Positions 1 through 5,144 of a stretch of 6,070 bases of DNA are shown here, one piece after another (position 1 is the first letter of the stretch; each line of letters opens with the position of its first letter). The stretch is from an uncultured Alphaproteobacteria bacterium (GTDB lineage Bacteria; Pseudomonadota; Alphaproteobacteria; RF32; CAG-239). Made by a program: the position numbers and the translations under genes. Where the stretch lies: the NCBI GenBank assembly GCA_946618745.1, contig CAMOLN010000065.1:1-6070 (forward strand), in the 5' to 3' direction. The notes under the pieces were generated by a model, which did no database searches, was not told the DNA's origin, and was given only the letters and a program-made list of their open reading frames with translations.

Positions 1-442
1 CGGGCAATTTGTTTTCCAACAACAGATGCGGACGCACTGTCCCCCCCGAGGATTTTTGGATAACATTACTGTAGATGTCGAAATAAAAATATTTAGCATC
101 TCGTTCTGATGATGTAATGCCTGAGATTTCTTCAGCAGCATATCCTTTAGCTGCTAAAGAGGTTAATACCGAATTAATCAGCTTATTATTGTCACCAATA
201 TAGCCGTCAGATTCGTTAATAATTGTTACTTTGCTAAAATCAGTGCCGTAGAGCAACATCGCTTCGCCAAGAGCAGGCAAATACCATTGACCTTGACCAA
301 AGTTGGCATCATCGGCTGCAACTCCGGGGGCGTAAAATTGTCTGGTGATATAAGCGGATTCACCACTGGCTCCAATTTGGTTGATAATCGCGGTAGTGTT
401 TGCCTTACCGTTAAAGAAACTATGGTTATAGTTGATGGTGCA
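1..442 (-). repeat. Module 4 core, residues 1180-1326, cut by the window edge
   Basis: Runs from C1180 (CTINYNHSFFNGKANT) through NFGQGQWYLPALGEAMLLYG to VRPH at 1315-1318 and ENKLP at the edge. The next residues in the other copies are ATSLSG, so the protein very probably continues with another linking element. This copy lies only 290 codons after module 3. Confidence 0.72.
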
Positions 443-3400
443 ACCATAGTTGCCGGAATGATGACATTCAGTATAATAAATGCCCTGACACGATTCACCG
501 CTTAATTTACCAGTGCAGTTAGCGGATGAATATTGATATTCATCGGAACAACAGTTAACTCCGTAGGGAAGTCCTGGACCAACTTTGGGTATATTATTGT
601 CATCGCCTAAACTATAGCTTGTATAAAATCTGGAAGATAAAACGGATTGTCCGTAAGGATTGGTCGGGTCAAAATTGCCGACGGTACTATTGGAACTGAA
701 AGTTAAATCTTTAAGGTTGACAAGACGAACCGAATTGCCGTCATCGGAAACCCAATAGACCACGCCGACCGGGGTTCTGGTGCCGTCATCATTAGCAACA
801 CTATCATAAGTCAGGTCGGCATAAACCACATCACCGACACTGACACCGGAAACTCCGGACAGCGAAGTGGCGGGCAATTTATTTTCCAGTAGTAAGTGAG
901 GTCTTACATTTAAAGCACTTGATGAGCTGTTTGGATAAATACGTTGGTTAATTAGGTCAAGCTCAAAAGGTTTAACAGAAGCATCGTTAGGAGAGCTTCC
1001 TTTTAATGAAGATGATACATAGGCACCGGCAATCTCATTCGTCGGATAATTTTGGGCTGCCAATGAATTTAAGGTGGTATTTATGGTATCTAAATTATCA
1101 CCGATTATATTTGTGATATAATAATCACTATCAAAATTGATAGCTGCTACATCAAGTCCATCAAGCAATAACAATTCACCGATTGCCGGAGTATACCATT
1201 GTCCTTGACCGAAGTTGGGGTCACTCGCTGATACAACCGGAGGATAAAACTGGTTGTTGGCATAAACTGCCAGAGCCTTATCACCATATTTGTTCAACAA
1301 CAGAGGTGAAAGCATTTTTCCATTGAAAAAGCTATGATTATAATCAACGGAGCAACAAGCATGCTGATTATTGCAAGTTGTTGAGCTTAATACCTTGGGG
1401 GCGGCACAAGTGTCGGATGTGAATTGATATTCATCCGTGCAAGTGCAGTTAGTGTAATAACCGCACTGCAAACCACTAGGTTGTTGCGGATAAGTGCAAT
1501 TGGCCTGACTGAAAAAGTAAGGATTACTTGAGTAAATAGCCTCATCAGGAACTGTGTAATAACCTGTATAAGGATCTGATTCAAAAAGATTGGTAATTCC
1601 GCTGATATCAGTGCAACAACTTGAAGTAGAAATACCTTCCCATTTAACCTGTCTTGTAGTTTTGCTATAAGGTGCGGATGGATAAAATGTGCAATCATTA
1701 TTGGAAGCATAAGTGCAACTAAATGTTAAATCTCGAAGACTGATAACACGAACCTTGGTGCCGTCATCGGAAACCCAGTAAGCTATGCCGACCGGTTTGC
1801 GGGTGCCGGGATCATTGGCAGGATTATCATAGGTTAAATTGCTATAGATCACATCCCCTGCTTGAACACCGGAAACACCGGATAAAGAAGTAGCCGGCAA
1901 TTTATTTTCCAACATAGTATGTGGGCGAACCTCGTAAGAAAGCTGGGTTTTGTGTGCAGTGCTTCTATATCCATCCTGTTGATACATCCATACGCCCTGT
2001 GGACCTGCTTCAGTCGATGACATGTAAATACCCAAATTGTAACCATGAGAATCATCACCAACATTACTATAACCTTTAGACCTCAAGGTATCATAAGCGG
2101 CATTAATTTTATAATAGTTACCATTGCCTTCTGTGAAAGTTGCATTATTGGTTGCATCCATACGTGTCAGGCTGCTAAAATCGATCCCGTAGAGCAACAT
2201 TAGTTCCCCGAAGGCTGGCATATACCATTTGCCTTGGCCAAAATTAGCATCATTTGAAGAAACTACCGGAGGATAAAATTTGCTGCAGGCATAAGCAGGT
2301 ATACCTTTAGCACCGATTTCAGCAACAATAGCGGCCGTATTGGCTTTACCGTTCAAAAACGAGCCATCCCATTTTATGTCACAAATGGCTTCTTCACATA
2401 TGGCATATTTACCGTTACATTCATAACCGCCTAAGATTTTAGGACTGTAACAATTGCTGGAATCATATGTATATTCTTCGGGACAATTACATTCGGAATA
2501 TTTAACGCATTGTTCACCTCCCAGGATATGCGGGGTTTTACAATTGGATTCATCATATTGATAAGCACCGCCGGTATTAGCGGTATTATAGTTTTTGATA
2601 TTGGTGATATCTTTGATATCGGTGTTTTGCTGTTCGGTAGTTGACCAATTGGTAGTGGTAACGCTCCCTCCGAAAGGATTGGCTGCATTAAAGTTGCCGA
2701 CAGTGTTATTGTTGGTAAAAGTCAGATTTTTAAGAGCTATAATACGCTCCGAATTACCGTCATCAGAGACCCAATAGACTACACCTACCGGAGTTCTTGA
2801 GCCGTCATCATTGGCAACATCATCATAAGTTAAATCAGCATAAACCACATCACCGATTTTAACTCCTTCTTCACCGGACAGGGAAGTGGCGGGTAAACTG
2901 TTCCATAATCGTAATGAAGGGCGAACTGAGGATCCGCTGTATGAGTACTTATTGGGGGTGCTTCTAGAACCGCCCGCATAACTGTTAAAAGAAAGATACC
3001 AAACAGAGCCTGCGGCATATTCCGTTGAAGTGAAATAGTAGCCGGTTAAGTTGGCTGCGGCATAACCATGGTCAGCCAAAGCAGTCAGAGTTGTATTGAC
3101 GGTTGTTTTAACAGCTCCGGTGCTTCCGGAGGCACTTTTAAGCGTGGAAACTTTATCAAAATCAGTTCCGTAAAGCATCATCATTTCGCCAATGGCAGGC
3201 AAATACCATTTACCTGCACCAAAATTGGCATTGTCGGCATTAACACCCGGGGCATAATAATGATTGGCAGCATAAGCGGCTAAACCGCTTGATCCGATTT
3301 GATTTACGATAGCGTCTGTATTACTTATTCCGTCAAAAAATGAGTTGTCCCAGTCTATTGAACAAGTAAAATCATGAGCCGGATCATGACAGGTGGTGTA

Positions 3401-3979
3401 GAACATGCCTTTACATACACTTCCGGTTAAAACACCGGCACAATTGGCAAAGGTATATTGATAAGCACTATCGCAGGCACAAGAAGTGTATTTGCCTTGA
3501 CAACTGTTGCCGACGCCTACCTCGCCTGTGCCAGAACAGGATTCGGTGTAATTTTGCGGACATTTGCAAGAATTGTATTTTTGGCCACCATCAGCAGTGC
3601 AAGCAGTGCCTTCACCTTCTTCAATGTCTTGGCATAGTGCATATTCTTCAGAACAGGTGCAGGAGGTATATTTTCCGTCGCAGGAATCGCCGACACCAAC
3701 TTCGCCGGGTTTGGTGCATGTTTGGTTGTATTGCTCGGGACAATGGCAATTGATATAACAGGTTTGAGCCCCGCGAGTTATAGTATTACATTCTTTATTA
3801 CTTCCGGGATGAGCTGACAATCCGCCGATTGCTTCACAAGAAGTGTCATCTCCCTGAAAAGGTAAACCATTTTCATTTGCTCTAAGCTTTCTTAAATAAT
3901 CATTGATGATAACAATATCAGCAAAAGCATTTGATGAAGCAAAAATTCCTAAGAAAGCTAACAGTAATAAACGTTTCAT
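1..3979 (-). CDS. Giant secreted cysteine-rich protein with repeated DUF1566/FISUMP-like modules (3' end outside window)
   Basis: An open frame of 1326 codons with no stop, starting at ATG 3979-3977 and leaving the window at its left edge. An AGGAG ribosome site (3988-3992) lies 8 nt upstream. Residues 1-20 are a Sec signal peptide (MKRLLLL core, likely cut SNAFA|D). Residues 48-206 are cysteine-rich with tandem repeats. Four domain cores follow at 206-363, 533-695, 876-1036 and 1180-1326, each with SFF(N/D)G, NFGxGxWYxPAxGE, usually LYGxDF, and ending in VRP. These motifs match the DUF1566/Lcl_C and FISUMP type of domain, which I recognise by motif, not by search. After cores 1-3 comes a PVGxxYWVSDDG element and a cysteine-rich linker. 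In known relatives that element precedes the WYLP part, so the first core looks like a half-domain behind a different head. Function is unknown; a surface or secreted structural or binding role is inference. No membrane anchor is visible in the part present. Confidence 0.9.
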   Translation of the reverse strand, partial: MKRLLLLAFLGIFASSNAFADIVIINDYLRKLRANENGLPFQGDDTSCEAIGGLSAHPGSNKECNTITRGAQTCYINCHCPEQYNQTCTKPGEVGVGDSCDGKYTSCTCSEEYALCQDIEEGEGTACTADGGQKYNSCKCPQNYTESCSGTGEVGVGNSCQGKYTSCACDSAYQYTFANCAGVLTGSVCKGMFYTTCHDPAHDFTCSIDWDNSFFDGISNTDAIVNQIGSSGLAAYAANHYYAPGVNADNANFGAGKWYLPAIGEMMMLYGTDFDKVSTLKSASGSTGAVKTTVNTTLTALADHGYAAANLTGYYFTSTEYAAGSVWYLSFNSYAGGSRSTPNKYSYSGSSVRPSLRLWNSLPATSLSGEEGVKIGDVVYADLTYDDVANDDGSRTPVGVVYWVSDDGNSERIIALKNLTFTNNNTVGNFNAANPFGGSVTTTNWSTTEQQNTDIKDITNIKNYNTANTGGAYQYDESNCKTPHILGGEQCVKYSECNCPEEYTYDSSNCYSPKILGGYECNGKYAICEEAICDIKWDGSFLNGKANTAAIVAEIGAKGIPAYACSKFYPPVVSSNDANFGQGKWYMPAFGELMLLYGIDFSSLTRMDATNNATFTEGNGNYYKINAAYDTLRSKGYSNVGDDSHGYNLGIYMSSTEAGPQGVWMYQQDGYRSTAHKTQLSYEVRPHTMLENKLPATSLSGVSGVQAGDVIYSNLTYDNPANDPGTRKPVGIAYWVSDDGTKVRVISLRDLTFSCTYASNNDCTFYPSAPYSKTTRQVKWEGISTSSCCTDISGITNLFESDPYTGYYTVPDEAIYSSNPYFFSQANCTYPQQPSGLQCGYYTNCTCTDEYQFTSDTCAAPKVLSSTTCNNQHACCSVDYNHSFFNGKMLSPLLLNKYGDKALAVYANNQFYPPVVSASDPNFGQGQWYTPAIGELLLLDGLDVAAINFDSDYYITNIIGDNLDTINTTLNSLAAQNYPTNEIAGAYVSSSLKGSSPNDASVKPFELDLINQRIYPNSSSSALNVRPHLLLENKLPATSLSGVSGVSVGDVVYADLTYDSVANDDGTRTPVGVVYWVSDDGNSVRLVNLKDLTFSSNSTVGNFDPTNPYGQSVLSSRFYTSYSLGDDNNIPKVGPGLPYGVNCCSDEYQYSSANCTGKLSGESCQGIYYTECHHSGNYGCTINYNHSFFNGKANTTAIINQIGASGESAYITRQFYAPGVAADDANFGQGQWYLPALGEAMLLYGTDFSKVTIINESDGYIGDNNKLINSVLTSLAAKGYAAEEISGITSSERDAKYFYFDIYSNVIQKSSGGTVRPHLLLENKLP
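440..553 (-). repeat. Single cysteine-rich linker between modules 3 and 4
   Basis: Residues 1143-1180 carry only one copy of the linker unit (CCSDEYQYSSANC, then LSGESC, then a C eight residues later, then C1180). The missing second copy accounts for much of the shorter spacing between modules 3 and 4. Confidence 0.7.
737..907 (-). repeat. Conserved 57-residue block, copy 3
   Basis: Residues 1025-1081, from VRPH to YWVSDDG. The start of a fourth copy (VRPHLLLENKLP) is present at positions 2-37 and is cut by the window edge. Confidence 0.85.
872..1354 (-). repeat. Module 3 core, residues 876-1036
   Basis: Starts at the double cysteine C875-C876 (CCSVDYNHSFFNGK) and includes NFGQGQWYTPAIGELLLLDG and VRPH at 1025-1028. 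It has drifted: the LYG motif reads LDG, and the STEY-like motif has become SSSLKG. The VRP motif lies 341 codons after that of module 2. Confidence 0.7.
1352..1498 (-). repeat. Double cysteine-rich linker between modules 2 and 3
   Basis: Residues 828-876 with cysteines at 828, 839, 845, 847, 858, 869, 875 and 876, matching the two-copy layout of the preceding linker. The text between the cysteines has diverged more than in the other linkers. Confidence 0.7.
1760..1930 (-). repeat. Conserved 57-residue block, copy 2
   Basis: Residues 684-740, from VRPH to YWVSDDG, with KPVGIAYWVSDDG in place of TPVGVVYWVSDDG. A hand count gives 44 of 57 residues identical to the copy at 737-907, with no gap. 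Confidence 0.85.
1895..2383 (-). repeat. Module 2 core, residues 533-695
   Basis: Runs from C533 (CDIKWDGSFLNGKANT) through NFGQGKWYMPAFGELMLLYG and YMSSTEA to VRPH at 684-687. The VRP motif lies 332 codons after that of module 1. Confidence 0.75.
2381..2563 (-). repeat. Double cysteine-rich linker between modules 1 and 2
   Basis: Residues 473-533 hold two copies of a unit of about 30 residues: YxYDxSNC, then P-x-ILGGxxC, then KYxxC. Cysteines are at 480, 491, 497, 499, 510, 521, 528 and 533. The pattern resembles the head repeats (C-P-E-E-Y and GKY). Confidence 0.75.
2756..2926 (-). repeat. Conserved 57-residue block, copy 1
   Basis: Residues 352-408, from VRP to YWVSDDG, including LPATSLSG, GDVVYADLTYD and PVGVVYWVSDDG. 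It aligns with copies 2 and 3 without a gap. A hand count gives 47 of 57 residues identical to the copy at 737-907. Confidence 0.85.
2891..3364 (-). repeat. Module 1 core (DUF1566/FISUMP-like), residues 206-363
   Basis: Runs from C206 (CSIDWDNSFFDG) through NFGAGKWYLPAIGEMMMLYG to VRP at 352-354 and NSLP at 360-363. It contains the clearest family signature of the four, including FTSTEY and VWYLSF before the VRP motif. Unlike the later cores it is not preceded by a PVGVVYWV element, because the cysteine-rich head joins directly. Confidence 0.75.
3389..3742 (-). repeat. Tandem cysteine-rich repeats in the head of the giant protein
   Basis: The repeats start at cysteines C80, C109, C140 and C169 of the protein, so the units are 29, 31 and 29 residues with a shorter degenerate last one to about C197. 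The shared pattern is C-P-x-x-Y, then a cysteine after 3-4 residues, then GExGxGxxC, then GKYxSCxC. Units 1 and 3 are most alike (GEVGVGDSC and GEVGVGNSC, both followed by GKYTSC). The regular cysteines suggest disulfide-bonded small domains in the exported protein; the pairing is inferred. Confidence 0.8.
3920..3979 (-). other. Sec signal peptide of the giant protein
   Basis: Residues 1-20: basic K2 R3, then a hydrophobic core of leucines, alanines and phenylalanines, then a small-residue end (S15 to A20) giving a probable signal peptidase I cut after SNAFA, before D21. There is no cysteine at the cut site, so the protein does not look like a lipoprotein. Confidence 0.85.
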
Positions 3980-3987
3980 AACAATAA

Positions 3988-3992
3988 CTCCT
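3988..3992 (-). promoter_or_regulatory. Ribosome binding site of the giant gene
   Basis: AGGAG on the minus strand, inside AAAGGAG, with 8 nt to the ATG at 3979. It fixes the start directly in front of the signal peptide. Confidence 0.8.
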
Positions 3993-4017
3993 TTGGCGGT
4001 CGCACAATAAAATCAAC

Positions 4018-4036
4018 GGAAAAATGCATTTTTTCC
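4018..4036. promoter_or_regulatory. AT-rich palindrome in the leader of the giant gene
   Basis: GGAAAAA, then the self-complementary TGCA, then TTTTTTCC: a near-perfect inverted repeat off by one T. It lies between the predicted transcription start (about 4045) and the ribosome site of the giant gene, so it could be an operator or an mRNA hairpin. It is not convincing as a terminator because its stem is mostly A-T pairs. Confidence 0.4.
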
Positions 4037-4051
4037 TAAAAATATAATAAA

Positions 4052-4080
4052 ATAATAGCATATTTTTGTGGTTATGTCAA
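4052..4080 (-). promoter_or_regulatory. Sigma-70-type promoter of the giant gene
   Basis: On the minus strand a perfect -35 TTGACA (4075-4080) and a -10 TATTAT (4052-4057, five of six) are 17 bp apart, with TG one base before the -10. Transcription would start near 4045, leaving a leader of about 65 nt. Confidence 0.75.
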
Positions 4081-4088
4081 TTTAAAAT

Positions 4089-4149
4089 ATCGGAAATACT
4101 ATACTTTGTTTTTCACTAATATTTTATTAATTTTTTTACAATATCCGAT
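4089..4149. repeat. Spaced inverted repeat between the divergent promoters
   Basis: ATCGGA at 4089-4094 and its complement TCCGAT at 4144-4149, with partial matching extending outward to an AT pair. The arms are about 50 bp apart and sit between the two promoters. It could bind a regulator of both genes, but six-base arms may arise by chance. Confidence 0.25.
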
Positions 4150-4170
4150 GATATTATGTTGTTATTTGTA

Positions 4171-4197
4171 TTGACTGAAAAATAAAAATGTGATACT
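4171..4197 (+). promoter_or_regulatory. Probable promoter of the small paralogue
   Basis: TTGACT (4171-4176) as -35 and GATACT (4192-4197) as an extended -10 with TG at 4189-4190; the spacer is 15 bp, shorter than ideal. The predicted start near 4204 gives a leader of about 55 nt. A second TTGACT at 4211 has no good -10 downstream. Confidence 0.45.
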
Positions 4198-4243
4198 AGC
4201 CTGTAATGTTTTGACTTTTTTTCTAAAGTTTGTGGTTGTTAAG

Positions 4244-4252
4244 AGAGGGGAG
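4244..4252 (+). promoter_or_regulatory. Ribosome binding site of the small paralogue
   Basis: AGAGGGGAG, with 6 nt between GGAG and the ATG at 4259. It decides the start: an upstream in-frame ATG at 4190 lies inside the predicted -10 region and has no such site. Confidence 0.8.
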
Positions 4253-4258
4253 ATTGTT

Positions 4259-4594
4259 ATGAAAAGTTTATTACTGTCGGTTGCCTTAGGAATTTTCGGT
4301 GTGTCGTTGAATGCCGATGCCGGAATTAGAACAATTGAAGATTGGCAAGGTAATGATTTTGTGAATGTGGCAAATGATGGTAAAAATGATCAAGGGACCT
4401 GTGAAAGTAAGGGTTGGCTTTCACAACAACCGACAAACAAACATTGCGATATCGTTATTGAAAATGGTCTGACTTGTTATAACAATTGTCACTGCAATAA
4501 TGAATTTAAATTATGTAACGGAGCAGGTGAAGAACCTGACGGAATAAGTTGTGTGGAAGATAACGGGGATCAAAAGTATTCTGCCTGTAAATGA
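4259..4594 (+). CDS. Small exported cysteine-rich protein, paralogue of the giant protein's head
   Basis: A 111-residue protein with a Sec signal peptide (MKSLLLSVALGIFG core, probable cut NADA|G near residue 21) and no lipobox. Its mature part has cysteines at 48, 63, 73, 77, 79, 86, 98 and 110. The giant protein has cysteines at 48, 64, 74, 78, 80, 88, 100 and onward. Shared text includes CExxGxLSxxPxxNKxC, GxxTCYxNCHC and a QKYxxCK motif, which ends the small protein but sits at 133-139 in the giant one. The two genes are divergent and probably arose by duplication. The product has one head unit and no DUF1566-like module. Function unknown; export to the periplasm or outside is inferred. 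The stop is 18 bp from the convergent ftsB stop, with no obvious terminator hairpin between them. Confidence 0.85.
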   Translation: MKSLLLSVALGIFGVSLNADAGIRTIEDWQGNDFVNVANDGKNDQGTCESKGWLSQQPTNKHCDIVIENGLTCYNNCHCNNEFKLCNGAGEEPDGISCVEDNGDQKYSACK

Positions 4595-4612
4595 GGTGTC
4601 GGTTGCGATTTA

Positions 4613-4924
4613 TTATTCATTAAGGATGATGAATTCGTTATCAGCCGTCATGTTTAAGACTACACGGATGCGTTCGTCAAGCAAATCAAGGTCAAGGCTT
4701 TTGTCGGAAAGGCGGTCAACCAGTTGTTGCAGGCGCTCTTTTTCCGAATGTAATTTTTGCGAAGTTTGCTTGGCTTGAGCAATTTCGTTTTTCAGCGATA
4801 TTAGACGGTAAATGTTGCGATTGCCGCAGATGGTTTGAAAACTGAAATAAATTGCAATAAACAAGCATAAAGCAAAAAGCCAATAATGTTTGATTTTTTT
4901 GTTAAAGACGAAACCGATATCCAT
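4613..4924 (-). CDS. ftsB: FtsB/DivIC-like septum formation initiator
   Basis: A 103-residue single-pass membrane protein of the usual FtsB length. A short basic N-tail (K9 K10 K12) is followed by a membrane segment at about 14-32, then a coiled coil at about 38-72 (LISLKNEI through LVDRLSDK). The C-terminal motif (LDLDLLDERIRVVLNM then DNEFIIL) is typical of the alphaproteobacterial form. In this family the protein joins FtsL and FtsQ in the inner-membrane complex that activates septal peptidoglycan synthesis. AGGA (4935-4938) stands 10 nt before the ATG at 4924. In many alphaproteobacteria this gene lies near eno and pdhA; here the neighbours are an unrelated convergent gene and a divergent rlpA, so it appears to be transcribed alone. 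Family assignment is firm; DivIC would be the Gram-positive name for the same family. Confidence 0.88.
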   Translation of the reverse strand: MDIGFVFNKKIKHYWLFALCLFIAIYFSFQTICGNRNIYRLISLKNEIAQAKQTSQKLHSEKERLQQLVDRLSDKSLDLDLLDERIRVVLNMTADNEFIILNE

Positions 4925-4959
4925 TGAAACAATATCCTAAAAAAAATAAGAGTTATTTT

Positions 4960-4988
4960 ATTATGAGACTCGGAAGATGAGTCGTTAA
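4960..4988 (-). promoter_or_regulatory. Candidate promoter of ftsB
   Basis: On the minus strand TTAACG (4983-4988, four of six) and CATAAT (4960-4965, five of six) are 17 bp apart, giving a start near 4953 and a leader of about 30 nt. Moderate match only. Confidence 0.35.
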
Positions 4989-5062
4989 GGTGAGTCAAAT
5001 TCAAACAAAATTTGGTTAAGAATTGGTATAAACAACATAATTTTTTATTTAAGACAAAAAAA

Positions 5063-5091
5063 TTGACGAAACCATTTTGATGTGTTATAAT
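5063..5091 (+). promoter_or_regulatory. Strong sigma-70-type promoter of rlpA
   Basis: TTGACG (5063-5068, five of six) and a perfect TATAAT (5086-5091) with a 17-bp spacer and TG at 5083-5084 as an extended -10. The start would be near 5098, leaving a leader of about 47 nt. Confidence 0.8.
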
Positions 5092-5133
5092 GATGTATGT
5101 CATAAAGATATAGGTGTAAAATATCGGTTTATG

Positions 5134-5138
5134 AGAGG
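5134..5138 (+). promoter_or_regulatory. Ribosome binding site of rlpA
   Basis: AGAGG with a 6-nt spacer to the ATG at 5145. The ATG at 5131 is in another frame, so this site supports 5145 as the start. Confidence 0.7.
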
Positions 5139-5144
5139 CATAAC

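Noticed and set aside
3389..3742. CRISPR-like array
   Set aside because: The repetition is at protein level with imperfect DNA identity, in an open coding frame, and has no repeat-spacer structure.
226..3758. Several open frames of 60-107 residues in other frames inside the giant gene
   Set aside because: They are shadows of the long minus-strand frame, which has a start, ribosome site, signal peptide and internal repeats.
1..3979. Variable protein of a diversity-generating retroelement, given the C-type-lectin-like character of such domains
   Set aside because: No reverse transcriptase and no template repeat with adenine-specific mismatches were seen in the window; the idea stays open only for sequence beyond the left edge.
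4190..4258. Upstream in-frame start at 4190 for the small paralogue (134 residues)
   Set aside because: It lies inside the predicted -10 region, lacks a ribosome site and would bury the signal peptide. The ATG at 4259 has AGAGGGGAG in front and a clean signal peptide.
4595..4612. Bidirectional terminator between the convergent small paralogue and ftsB
   Set aside because: The gap is only 18 bp, with no hairpin followed by a T run on either strand.
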